Source: Thermoleophilia bacterium | Lineage (GTDB): Bacteria; Actinomycetota; Thermoleophilia; Gaiellales; SKUG01 | NCBI GenBank assembly: GCA_025964405.1 | Contig: JAOPYW010000267.1 | Span: 1-12,293 of the forward strand | Direction of reading: 5' to 3' | Length of the DNA stretch: 12,293 nucleotides | Shown here: positions 6,005-12,293 of the stretch, one piece after another | Layout: every line of letters starts with the position of its first letter | Position numbering within the stretch: the first letter of the stretch is position 1 | The notes under the pieces: generated by a model | What the model was told of the DNA's origin: nothing | Databases searched by the model: none | Seen by the model: only the letters and a program-made list of their open reading frames with translations | Made by a program: the position numbers and the translations under genes

Positions 6005-6978
6005 AACTCGCGGTACTCGCCCGACTTGATGGGCTCCCACCAGGCGCGGTTCTCCTGGTACCACTTCACCGTGTCGGCGAGGCCCTGGTCGAACGAGATC
6101 TCGGGCTTCCAGCCGAGCTCGCGCTGCGCCTTCGAGGTGTCGAGCGCGTAGCGCACGTCGTGGCCGAGGCGATCCTCGACGTAGGTGATGAGGTCGCGGC
6201 TCGCGCCGGTCTGCTCGAGCACCTGCTCGGTGATCCACATGTTGGTGCGCTCGTTGCCGCCACCGATGTTGTAGACCTCGCCCGGGGTGCCCTTGAGCAG
6301 CGCGGCGAGCACGCCGGCCGCGTGGTCGCGCCCGTGGATCCAGTCGCGGATCTGGCCGCCGTCGCCGTAGACCGGGAGCTTCTCGCCGTCGAGCGCGTTC
6401 GTCACGAACAGCGGGATGAGCTTCTCCGGGTACTGGTTCGGGCCGTAGGTGTTCGAGCCGCGCGTCACGATGACCGGCAGGCCGAAGGTGTGCATGTAGG
6501 CGAACGCCTGGAGGTCGCCGCCGGCCTTCGACGCCGAGTAGGGCGACGACGGGTTGAGCGGGTGCGTCTCGGTGAAGGCGCCCTCGTCGATCGAGCCGTA
6601 GACCTCGTCGGTCGAGACCTGCAGGTAGCGCTCGACGCCGGCAGCCTTCGCGGCCTGGCAGAGCACGTACGTGCCGAGCACGTCGGTCATGATGAAGTCG
6701 CGCGCGCCGTGGATGGAGCGGTCGACGTGGCTCTCGGCCGCGAAGTTCGCGACGTGGGTCACGCCCTGCATCGCCTTCGCCACGACCTCGGCATCGCCGA
6801 TGTCGCCCTGGATGAACGAGTAGCGGGGGTCGTCGGCGACGTCGGCGACGTTCGCGGGGTTGGCCGCGTACGTCATGAGGTCGAGGTTGACGATCTCCAC
6901 GTCAGGCAGCTGCTCGAGCGCTACGTGGATGAAATGGGATCCGATGAAGCCGGCGCCGCCGGTGACGAGAATACGCAT
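5971..6978 (-). CDS. rmlB: dTDP-glucose 4,6-dehydratase
   Basis: 335 residues, the normal length for RmlB, an extended short-chain dehydrogenase that uses bound NAD to turn dTDP-glucose into dTDP-4-keto-6-deoxyglucose, the second step toward dTDP-L-rhamnose. Visible elements in order: GGAGFIG nucleotide-binding loop (7-13), FAAESHVDRSI (79-89), VSTDEVYG (121-128) with the family's T123-D124-E125 catalytic residues, YSASK (147-151) with the YxxxK pair, RGSNTYGPNQYPEKLIP (173-189) and GDGGQIRDWIH (205-215). All key residues are intact. The start at 6978 (MRILVTGG) places the Rossmann loop at the expected distance; a longer frame upstream overlaps the divergent hydrolase. rmlA is in the same orientation but about 2.4 kb upstream, so the two are not in one simple operon. 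A TAGTAT hexamer 7 nt before the ATG suggests a leaderless transcript. Confidence 0.95.
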   Translation of the reverse strand: MRILVTGGAGFIGSHFIHVALEQLPDVEIVNLDLMTYAANPANVADVADDPRYSFIQGDIGDAEVVAKAMQGVTHVANFAAESHVDRSIHGARDFIMTDVLGTYVLCQAAKAAGVERYLQVSTDEVYGSIDEGAFTETHPLNPSSPYSASKAGGDLQAFAYMHTFGLPVIVTRGSNTYGPNQYPEKLIPLFVTNALDGEKLPVYGDGGQIRDWIHGRDHAAGVLAALLKGTPGEVYNIGGGNERTNMWITEQVLEQTGASRDLITYVEDRLGHDVRYALDTSKAQRELGWKPEISFDQGLADTVKWYQENRAWWEPIKSGEYREFYEQQYASLEK

Positions 6979-6985
6979 GCCGCTG

Positions 6986-6991
6986 ATACTA
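6986..6991 (-). promoter_or_regulatory. Candidate -10 element for leaderless rmlB transcript
   Basis: TAGTAT on the minus strand ends 7 nt before ATG 6978. GCCACA (7014-7009), 17 nt farther upstream, shares the last three bases of the -35 consensus. The arrangement matches the hexamers before the genes at 1473 and 11222. Confidence 0.5.
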
Positions 6992-7083
6992 GCGGGGTAC
7001 GGCGCCCTTGTGGCGCACCGCCCGCCCCCGTTCGACGGTCGGCAGGCCCTCAAGGCGCCCCGCCGCACGACCGATGGATCATC

Positions 7084-8010
7084 ATGCCCGACGAAGCACC
7101 CGACATCGACCTCGACCTCGACACGATCAGCCAGGCGCGCGGTCCGTGGGAGATCGACGTCGAGCGCGCCGAGCGCGACGCCGAGCAGGTGCTGCGCGCG
7201 ATCGACTTCTCCCGTCGCGACATCGTGATCTGGGCGCCGGGCACGAGTGCGCGCCACGTGCACCCCGCGTTCCGCTCCGCACTACGCGTCGCCGAGGCCG
7301 GCCCCGGCGGCGGTCATCGCGCGTCACTGACGCCGCTGCTCTACGAGGCCTCGTGGCACATCCGGCGCTCAGCGCCCACCGGCATGCTCACCCTCAAGCG
7401 GGTGCTGCAGGGCATCAGGTCGCGGCTCGCCGACAGCTCCACCGAACATTCCGTGTACCTCGCCGGCGAGAGCCAGGGCGCCTGGATCATCGGCGAGCTG
7501 ATGGCCGACGCCGACGTCGGTGAGGTCGCGACGCGGGCCGTGCTCATGGGGCATCCGATGGTGGCCGGGCACGAATACGTCAACGGCGAAGATCCGCGCG
7601 TGGTCGTCATCAACAACGAGCTCGACCAGGTGACGCTCGACGTGAAGGGCGACCCGTCGCAGTGCCTCGACGCGATGATCGCCATGCGCACGCTGCAGTT
7701 CGCGCGGCCGAAGCACCTGCCGAGCACCTTCAAGGCGCTGACCTCGAACTGGGACCACGTCGGGCTCATGCTGCTCAGCATCGGCTACCAGGTGCCGCGC
7801 GTGCGCAACGTGCTGCGCGACCACCACGACTACTCGAGTGACATGCAGCGCGCCGTCGAGTACCTCTACACGGGGGAGCTGGCGGAGCCGGTCGCGTGGG
7901 TGAAGCCCGACCCGATCACCGTCGCGCACGAACTCGCCCCGAAGCTCGGCCCGAAGGTCACCCCGCATGTCGCGAAGGTCATCGCGCGGCGCAAGCGCGG
8001 CGCTGCCTGA
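7084..8010 (+). CDS. Cutinase / PE-PPE-like alpha/beta hydrolase
   Basis: 308 residues. The nucleophile elbow is clear: VYLAGESQGAWIIGEL (124-139) with S130 in G-E-S-Q-G, preceded by a strand-turn RDIVIWAPGTSA (45-56) typical of the start of a cutinase-type fold. A plausible acid is D181 in NNELDQVT, and the histidine may be H247 or H248 in RDHHDYSS, giving a Ser-Asp-His order as in cutinases and the PE-PPE esterase domain. No signal peptide is seen: the N-terminus is acidic (many D/E in 1-36), so the protein is probably cytoplasmic or leaves by another route. Substrate unknown; ester bonds of lipids or acylated glycans are possible. ATG 7084 is the first start codon in frame that does not intrude into the divergent rmlB; its ribosome binding site is weak. 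The stop lies 6 bp from the stop of fic on the opposite strand. Confidence 0.65.
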   Translation: MPDEAPDIDLDLDTISQARGPWEIDVERAERDAEQVLRAIDFSRRDIVIWAPGTSARHVHPAFRSALRVAEAGPGGGHRASLTPLLYEASWHIRRSAPTGMLTLKRVLQGIRSRLADSSTEHSVYLAGESQGAWIIGELMADADVGEVATRAVLMGHPMVAGHEYVNGEDPRVVVINNELDQVTLDVKGDPSQCLDAMIAMRTLQFARPKHLPSTFKALTSNWDHVGLMLLSIGYQVPRVRNVLRDHHDYSSDMQRAVEYLYTGELAEPVAWVKPDPITVAHELAPKLGPKVTPHVAKVIARRKRGAA

Positions 8011-8016
8011 CCGCTA

Positions 8017-9198
8017 CTAGTTCGCAGTCTCTTGGCGACCAGACGCGTCGTCCTCGACGACGGTGTCTGAGGGGAACATTCGAACGTATGGCGAATAGCG
8101 CCATACGCGATTTCTGCGTTGGCCGGTCAGTTCATCGAGGATACCCAGTTGCTCGAATCGGGCGATGAGATTGTTCGCCTGTGCGTATGTACAACCGAGA
8201 TGCTCCTCGGCCGTACGCACTGACACGATCGGACGCTGAAAAAGGTGTTCCAGCAGGGGGTAGGCCAAGGGTGAGCGCTCACGTCCGACGAGGCGAAGGT
8301 GCTTCTCGCGCAGCTGGAGGATCCCGCGGGCCAACCGCGCCGCCTCCCTGCTGACTTCGATCACTCCGCGGAGGAAGAATGCGATCCACCCCTCCCAATC
8401 TCCAGTCATGCGAACTGCCATGAGCCGGTCGTAGTACTCGGCGCGATACTGCTTGAAGAAGTGGCTCAGGTACAGCAGGGGTTTTTGCAGGACCCCGCGT
8501 TCCACCAGCTGGAACGTTATGAGGAGTCGCCCGACCCGCCCATTTCCGTCGAGGAAGGGATGGATGGTCTCGAACTGCGCATGAGTTATCGCGCAGTGAA
8601 CGAGCGCTGGAAGTCCGTCCTGCTCATGGAGGAACTCTTCGAGCTGGTTGAGGGCCACCGTCATTTCAGGCACCGGAGGAGGCACGAAGGAAGCTCGCTC
8701 GATAGGAATACCGGAGGGCGCGATCCAGTTCTGGAGCCGACGAAAGTCCCCCGGCGCCGCCAGCTCCCCGCGCGCTCCGGACATCAGCTCGCCGTGGATC
8801 AGCCGAATCAGGCGAAGAGATAGCGGCAGCCGATCCAGTTCGGTGATTCCCAGGTTCATGGCACTGACGTAGTTCAGTACCTCCTGGGAGTCATCGACCC
8901 GCTCGCCGAGGATGCCCGCCTCAAATTCCAGCACGTCAGAAAGCGAACTCTGTGTGCCTTCGATCTGTGACGAGAGCACGGCTTCTTGCCGGACAAACAT
9001 GGATACGAAGAGGTCCGGGTTCGGCAGGATTTCAGTCGCGCCGTCCAGCCGACCAAGGCTTCGATCGGCCTCGGACAACAGCGCTTGGAGTTCGGACGTG
9101 ATCTCGATGGGCGGATGAGGCGGAAGCGGATGAGGGGAGAATGCGCGTCCTCCGCCGGGGATGTCCAGCCATTTGCCCGCGCGGTTCTCGTCACTCAT
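8017..9198 (-). CDS. Fic family protein (predicted AMP transferase, class II) with C-terminal winged helix
   Basis: 393 residues. An N-terminal Fic_N-type region (about 30-110) carries the inhibitory-helix motif S76-S-Q-I-E80-G81, matching (S/T)xxxE(G/N) of self-inhibited Fic proteins of class II. The Fic core has the complete active site HPFLDGNGRVGR (213-224), with catalytic H213, D217, N219, R221 and R224. Residues about 305-370 (from PLAYPLLEHLF through TAEEHLGCTYAQANNLIARFEQLGIL) read as a winged helix-turn-helix. Family members move AMP from ATP onto hydroxyl side chains of target proteins; the target is unknown. AAGGGG lies 8 nt before ATG 9198. Roughly a quarter of the first 150 codons end in A or T, far more than in rmlB or rmlA, which suggests transfer from a different genome. 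No antitoxin partner gene is adjacent; inhibition appears built in. Confidence 0.9.
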   Translation of the reverse strand: MSDENRAGKWLDIPGGGRAFSPHPLPPHPPIEITSELQALLSEADRSLGRLDGATEILPNPDLFVSMFVRQEAVLSSQIEGTQSSLSDVLEFEAGILGERVDDSQEVLNYVSAMNLGITELDRLPLSLRLIRLIHGELMSGARGELAAPGDFRRLQNWIAPSGIPIERASFVPPPVPEMTVALNQLEEFLHEQDGLPALVHCAITHAQFETIHPFLDGNGRVGRLLITFQLVERGVLQKPLLYLSHFFKQYRAEYYDRLMAVRMTGDWEGWIAFFLRGVIEVSREAARLARGILQLREKHLRLVGRERSPLAYPLLEHLFQRPIVSVRTAEEHLGCTYAQANNLIARFEQLGILDELTGQRRNRVWRYSPYVRMFPSDTVVEDDASGRQETAN

Positions 9199-9252
9199 GG
9201 CGTCCGCCCCTTGTGTTGGCGGTCGGCAATATGGAGAGCCAGCGCCTGGTCT

Positions 9253-9273
9253 TATTCCGATCTAGTCGAAATA
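9253..9273. promoter_or_regulatory. Imperfect palindrome in the AT-rich region upstream of fic
   Basis: TATTCCGA-TCTAG-TCGAAATA has seven of eight arm positions complementary. It lies 55 bp before the fic start in unusually AT-rich DNA that also contains TATATT on the minus strand (9275-9270). A related 12-mer, ATTCCGTCCTAG, lies on the minus strand at 9312-9301 and matches the + strand ATTCCGATCTAG (9254-9265) at 10 of 12 positions. A perfect TTGACA is at 9329-9324 (minus), but no -10 lies at proper spacing. Binding by the Fic protein's own winged helix or by another regulator is only a possibility. Confidence 0.35.
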
Positions 9274-9331
9274 TAACCACGGGGGCGGACGCTTGTTCCA
9301 CTAGGACGGAATACGGCCCTGTTGTCAACGC

Positions 9332-9345
9332 CTCATTGCGATGAG
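9332..9345 (-). terminator. Small hairpin downstream of rmlA
   Basis: CTCAT-TGCG-ATGAG forms a 5-bp stem with a 4-nt loop, 34 nt beyond the rmlA stop on the minus strand and shortly before the fic upstream region. It is short and lacks a clean U tract, so it is only a weak terminator candidate. Confidence 0.2.
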
Positions 9346-9379
9346 CGCGCAACACAGCCGTGGGAGGCGGCGTTCGCGC

Positions 9380-10177
9380 TCAGTTCGTCGCGGCGCTGCG
9401 CACCTTGTTCGCACCCGTCTTGCCGATGAGCGTGCCGATGTCGCCGAGGCTCTCGAAGGTGCCGGCATCGCGCCACCAGCCACTGACCTCGTGCGAGGTG
9501 AGGTTGCCGCGCTCCATGTAGGCGCGGTTGACGTCGGTGATCTCGTACTCGCCGCGGGCCGAGGGCTCGAGCGTGCGGATGATGTCGAAGACCGTCGAGT
9601 CGAAGCAGTAGAGGCCGACGACCGCGAGGTTCGAGGGCGCCTCGGTGAAGCGCTTGTCGAGCATGACCGGCTTCTCGATGAGGTCGATGATGTTGCCCGC
9701 GTCGTCGAACTGCGGCACGCCGAAGCGCTCGGGGTCGGGCACTTCCTTGAGGAAGATCTTCGCGCCCGACTCCTGCTCGTCGGTGAACTCGCGGATCGCG
9801 TCGACCTCGGCGTACTCGAAGATGTTGTCGCCGAGGCAGACGACCAGCTTGTCGTCACCGGCGAAGGTCTCGGCCATCGCGACGACCTGCGCGATGCCGC
9901 CGGCCTTCGTCTGCACCTTGTAGGTGATGTCGAGGTCGAAGAGCGGCTCGCCGGTGCGCGACGGCAGGCGTCCGTCACCGAGCAGGTCGATGAAGTCGCC
10001 GGCGTGGTTCTGGCCGGTGACGATGAGCACTTCCTTCACGCCGGCAGCCTGCAGCAGCGCGAGCGAGTAGTAGACCATCGGCCATTCGCCCACGGGGAGC
10101 AGGTGCTTGTTCGTCATGCGCGTGAGCTCGCCGAGACGCGTCGCCTCGCCGCCCGCACAGATCAGTCCCTTGGCCAT
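9380..10177 (-). CDS. rmlA: Glucose-1-phosphate thymidylyltransferase (short form)
   Basis: 265 residues. RmlA joins dTTP and glucose-1-phosphate to give dTDP-glucose, the substrate of RmlB. Present are GLICAGGEATRL (4-15, nucleotide loop), NKHLLPVG (23-30) with the conserved Lys, WPMVYYSL (32-39), LGDNIF (115-120) with metal-binding D117, PERFGV (149-154), IEKP (167-170) and WWRDAGTFESL (234-244) with the second conserved Asp. The catalytic part is therefore complete. After DAGTFESL only about 21 residues follow, whereas classical RmlA (about 290 residues) continues with a longer helical tail that contributes to the allosteric and dimer regions. GAGG lies 7 nt before ATG 10177. The GNAT gene ends 40 bp upstream on the same strand, so co-transcription is possible. 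A sugar-1-phosphate nucleotidyltransferase of other specificity cannot be excluded. Confidence 0.9.
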   Translation of the reverse strand: MAKGLICAGGEATRLGELTRMTNKHLLPVGEWPMVYYSLALLQAAGVKEVLIVTGQNHAGDFIDLLGDGRLPSRTGEPLFDLDITYKVQTKAGGIAQVVAMAETFAGDDKLVVCLGDNIFEYAEVDAIREFTDEQESGAKIFLKEVPDPERFGVPQFDDAGNIIDLIEKPVMLDKRFTEAPSNLAVVGLYCFDSTVFDIIRTLEPSARGEYEITDVNRAYMERGNLTSHEVSGWWRDAGTFESLGDIGTLIGKTGANKVRSAATN

Positions 10178-10217
10178 GTCACTACCTCGTCCTTCTATTC
10201 ATTCGATCAGCAGGAGC

Positions 10218-11183
10218 TTATAGGAGCGCCGCACCGATCGGGCCGCGGAGCACGACGCGGGCGGGTGCCGGCTCGTAGCCGAGCTCCGCGTTGAGGCGGC
10301 GCATCGGTTCGTTGCGCGCCTCGTTCTCGGTGCGCAGGTAGCGCAGCCCCTGGGCGCGTGCCCACGCGATCGTCGCCTGCTTGAGCGCGAGCGCCACGCC
10401 GCGCCGCCGGGCCGCCGGATGCACCGCAGTGAACCCGTGCCACCCCACCCCCTGCGCGACCTGCAGCTCGGGAAGCTCGAGTTCGCCGAGGCCCACCACC
10501 TCCCCGGTGGCAGTGTCGACCGCCGCGAACCGCGCTTCGGGCCAGTACTGCGGGCCCGCGTGGTCCTCCACCCACGCGTCGAACGTCGGTATCGCATCAG
10601 GCTCGTCGCCGGGGATGTCGGGGAGCGCTGCGCACAGGGCCGCCCACGCTCCGTGGATGAGGTCGGGCCGATCCGCGAACGAGTGCACTTCGATGCCGGC
10701 CGGTGCGGGGCGCGCGGCCGTCGCGGTCGGGGACGCGCCCAGGTCGAGCTGCACGTCGACGTGGCGCTCGACCTCCCGCCATCCCGGTTGCTCGAGGCAG
10801 GTGGCCAACAGCATCGAGTCGCGCTCCCACGCATAGACCCGCAGCTCGCTGAAGCCCTCGCCGCGCGCCCAGTCGCCACACGGCGCGAGCAGCTGTCGGT
10901 AGCGGTCGGGCGTCTCGGCCGCCGCGTCGAGCATGAGGAAGGCGAGGGGCGGGGCCGCGTCGTCGTTCCAGCGGATGCGCTCGACCTGCAACGCCCCGAC
11001 GTCGGCGCCGGACGCCGGGTCGACCACGTGCCAGGTGCGGCGCGGACCGGCCTGGGTGACCTCGTGCGCGAACTCGGCGTCGGTCTCCGCGAACTCGGGC
11101 CACACGCGGTTCTGCACGGCGAGCCACCGATCACGCGCGGCGCGGGTCGTCAGGTCGGCGGGCTGGAGGAGCAGGTCACCCAT
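10218..11183 (-). CDS. Tandem GNAT-family N-acetyltransferase
   Basis: 321 residues arranged as two GNAT-like halves. The C-terminal half (about 164-321) has the acetyl-CoA-binding segment VHPAARRRGVALALKQATIAW (254-274, Arg-Arg-x-Gly-x-Ala form) and the closing ENEARNEPMRRLNAELGYEP (287-306), both standard. The N-terminal half (about 5-150) keeps a similar length and ending (QPGWREVERHVDVQLDL) but I cannot find the R/Q-x-x-G-x-G/A loop, so it is probably catalytically dead. This resembles the plan of two-domain actinobacterial acetyltransferases such as MshD, but nothing shows mycothiol synthesis here. Substrate unknown. Start ATG 11183 faces the GT4 gene across 38 bp; TAAGCC stands 6 nt before it. 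It lies 40 bp ahead of rmlA on the same strand. Confidence 0.85.
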   Translation of the reverse strand: MGDLLLQPADLTTRAARDRWLAVQNRVWPEFAETDAEFAHEVTQAGPRRTWHVVDPASGADVGALQVERIRWNDDAAPPLAFLMLDAAAETPDRYRQLLAPCGDWARGEGFSELRVYAWERDSMLLATCLEQPGWREVERHVDVQLDLGASPTATAARPAPAGIEVHSFADRPDLIHGAWAALCAALPDIPGDEPDAIPTFDAWVEDHAGPQYWPEARFAAVDTATGEVVGLGELELPELQVAQGVGWHGFTAVHPAARRRGVALALKQATIAWARAQGLRYLRTENEARNEPMRRLNAELGYEPAPARVVLRGPIGAALL

Positions 11184-11221
11184 GGGGCAGGCTTACCCCG
11201 CACCTGCCGTAGGATCACCCC
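11184..11221. promoter_or_regulatory. 38-bp divergent promoter region with overlapping start signals
   Basis: For the + strand gene, TAGGAT (11210-11215) lies 6 nt before GTG 11222. For the minus-strand gene, TAAGCC (11195-11190) lies 6 nt before ATG 11183; its last base departs from TANNNT. If both are -10 boxes of leaderless transcripts, each -35 region overlaps the -10 of the other, so the two promoters could hardly be used at once. Confidence 0.45.
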
Positions 11222-12293
11222 GTGCCGAAGCCGCAGGACATCATCGATCGCCGCGTGCGCGTCGCCGTGCTCACCACGTCGTGGCCGCGCGACGAGCGTG
11301 ATGCGACCGGACGGTTCCTCGCCAACCAGGTCGAGCGCCTGCGCGCCGCCGACTGCCGCGTCGACGTCGTGGCGCCGCGCAGCTCGATCACGGGCGGCTT
11401 TCGCGACCACGGGCTCGCGGGTGGCGCCGGCATCGTGGCGAACGCGAAGCGGGCGCCGTGGCGCGTGCCCTTCCTGCTCTTCAACATGGCGCGCGCGATT
11501 CGCCGCGCCGCGCGGCACGCCGACGTCGTGCACGCGAACTGGCTGCTGACCGCGCCGATCGCCGCACTGGCCGGCAAGCCGGTGGTGCTGACGCTGCACG
11601 GCTCGGGCACCGCCGGGCGCTTCGAAGACCTGCGCATCGCCGCCGACTACCCGTGGCTGTTCCGCTGGCTCGTGCGTCGCGCGGCCGTCGTGGTGGGCGT
11701 CAGCCCGCTGCTCGCCGATGCTGCCCGCGCGGCAGGTGCGCGCCGCGTGATCGAGGTGCCGCACGGCGTCGACGTACCGACGCACCGGCTCGTCGAACGC
11801 GGCGATGTCAGCGGCAGGGCGACTGACATCAGGCCCCGCGAGGAGCTCCCGATCGCCCTGTTCGCCGGACGCCTCTCCCCCGAGAAGGGCACCGAGACCC
11901 TGGCCCGCGCGTTCGAGGGAGCGCACGGCGAAGCCCCGCTCACCGGCGTGCGCCTCGTCGTCGCCGGCGACGGACCCGAGCGCGCCCGCCTCGCCCGCAT
12001 CCCCGGCGCCGAACTCCTCGGCGTGCTGTCGAGCCGCGAACTGGCCGCCGAGTACGACCGCGCGGCGCTGCTCGTCATGCCGTCGCTGCGCGAGGGATTC
12101 GGGGTCGTCGCGCTCGAAGCGATGGCCCACGGTGTGCCCGTGATCGCCGGGAGCGTCGGGGGGTTGGCGGCCCTCGTGCAGCACGAGCACACGGGGCTGC
12201 ACGTAGCGCCCGGCAGTGCTGACGAGCTGCGCGCCGCGGTCGAGCGATTGCGCGATGACCCGACCTTGCGGGGGCGTCTTGGGGAAGCCGCGC
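11222..12293 (+). CDS. GT4-family glycosyltransferase (3' end missing)
   Basis: 357 codons are present before the window edge; little more than the C-terminal helix region should be missing. The fold is GT-B: an N-terminal acceptor domain from VRVAVLTTSWPRDE with VVLTLHGSG (about 119-128, H126), a linker at about 190-208, and a donor domain from LFAGRLSPEKG (about 213-223) with R217 and K222, the usual diphosphate contacts. The E-x7-E signature is EGFGVVALE (291-299), followed by AMAHGVPVIAGSVGG. GT4 enzymes are retaining and use nucleotide sugars at the cytoplasmic face of the membrane. The sugar cannot be told from the sequence; nearby rmlA and rmlB make a dTDP-deoxysugar product or another envelope glycan plausible. 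The start is GTG 11222, giving the conventional distance to the first beta strand, and it coincides with a -10-like TAGGAT 6 nt upstream. Confidence 0.9.
   Translation, partial: MPKPQDIIDRRVRVAVLTTSWPRDERDATGRFLANQVERLRAADCRVDVVAPRSSITGGFRDHGLAGGAGIVANAKRAPWRVPFLLFNMARAIRRAARHADVVHANWLLTAPIAALAGKPVVLTLHGSGTAGRFEDLRIAADYPWLFRWLVRRAAVVVGVSPLLADAARAAGARRVIEVPHGVDVPTHRLVERGDVSGRATDIRPREELPIALFAGRLSPEKGTETLARAFEGAHGEAPLTGVRLVVAGDGPERARLARIPGAELLGVLSSRELAAEYDRAALLVMPSLREGFGVVALEAMAHGVPVIAGSVGGLAALVQHEHTGLHVAPGSADELRAAVERLRDDPTLRGRLGEAA
11804..11830 (+). repeat. Perfect inverted repeat inside the glycosyltransferase gene
   Basis: GATGTCAG (11804-11811) and CTGACATC (11823-11830) are perfectly complementary across an 11-nt loop. 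It falls in the part coding for the linker between the two GT-B domains (residues about 195-203, GDVSGRATD). Codons here tolerate variation, so it may be chance or a small mRNA hairpin. Confidence 0.3.

Noticed and set aside
6160..7083. Extension of the hydrolase gene upstream to 6160
   Set aside because: The extra 308 residues are Val/Asp/Arg-rich antisense of rmlB, which is certain; no other start codon lies between rmlB and ATG 7084 in this frame.
6979..7263. N-terminal extension of rmlB
   Set aside because: Known RmlB proteins begin a few residues before the GGAGFIG loop; the extension would run antisense into the hydrolase gene and cross the TAGTAT box.
8017..9379. Fic/antitoxin (FicTA-like) two-gene module
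   Set aside because: No small partner gene lies next to fic, and the S-x3-E-G inhibitory motif is within the protein itself, so a separate antitoxin is not expected.
9341..10294. 317-codon + strand frame opposite rmlA
   Set aside because: Low-complexity Arg/Asp/Val translation typical of the antisense frame of a GC-rich gene; rmlA on the minus strand carries all family motifs.
10419..11549. 376-codon + strand frame opposite the GNAT gene
   Set aside because: It crosses the divergent promoter region and the start of the glycosyltransferase in the wrong frame; no domain is recognisable.

Overview
This window is high-GC bacterial DNA with tightly packed genes. Almost every gene ends its codons in G or C, which together with the gene families points to an Actinomycetota chromosome. 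Microbacteriaceae or a relative is a guess from codon habits and gene mix, not a demonstrated placement. The overall theme is the cell envelope: two dTDP-sugar genes, a hexapeptide-repeat acyltransferase, a GT4 glycosyltransferase, a secreted SpoIID/LytB-type cell-wall enzyme and a membrane channel. A tandem-GNAT acetyltransferase, a cutinase-like alpha/beta hydrolase, a RibD/DHFR-like reductase, a Fic protein and one unrecognised protein are interspersed. I see no tRNA, rRNA, CRISPR array, transposase or phage gene.

Layout. 1-1303 (minus, runs off the left edge): CASTOR/POLLUX-like channel. It is divergent from the + strand hexapeptide-repeat transferase (1473-2279), and the space between them holds a 50-bp imperfect dyad. 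2319-3845 (minus): secreted SpoIID/LytB protein, convergent with the transferase. 4096-4956 (minus): unrecognised His-containing protein, divergent from a + strand RibD-C/dihydrofolate-reductase-like protein (5060-5668). 5669-5970: gene-poor stretch with an inverted repeat, one doubtful small ORF and a strong hairpin that probably ends rmlB. 5971-6978 (minus): rmlB, divergent from the + strand hydrolase (7084-8010), which meets the fic gene (8017-9198, minus) tail to tail with a 6-bp gap. 9380-10177 (minus): rmlA, 40 bp downstream of the tandem-GNAT gene (10218-11183, minus). Only 38 bp separate that gene from the divergent GT4 glycosyltransferase (11222 to the right edge, +).

How the genes fit together. 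RmlA makes dTDP-glucose and RmlB converts it to dTDP-4-keto-6-deoxyglucose, the first two steps toward dTDP-L-rhamnose and other dTDP-deoxysugars. A GT4 enzyme and an acyltransferase are plausible users or modifiers of such glycans. No rmlC, rmlD or fused equivalent is in the window. rmlA and rmlB are about 2.4 kb apart, separated by the hydrolase and by a fic gene whose codon use is visibly less GC-rich than all its neighbours, so fic is probably a recent arrival.

Regulation. Three start codons (1473, 6978, 11222) have a TAGNNT hexamer 6-7 nt upstream, the arrangement expected for leaderless transcripts in actinobacteria. The SpoIID, rmlA and fic genes instead have Shine-Dalgarno-like sequences. 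I found no convincing new multi-gene system. The most unusual items are the 50-bp dyad at 1371-1420, the unrecognised protein at 4096-4956, the shortened RmlA, and the Fic gene with palindromic DNA upstream.
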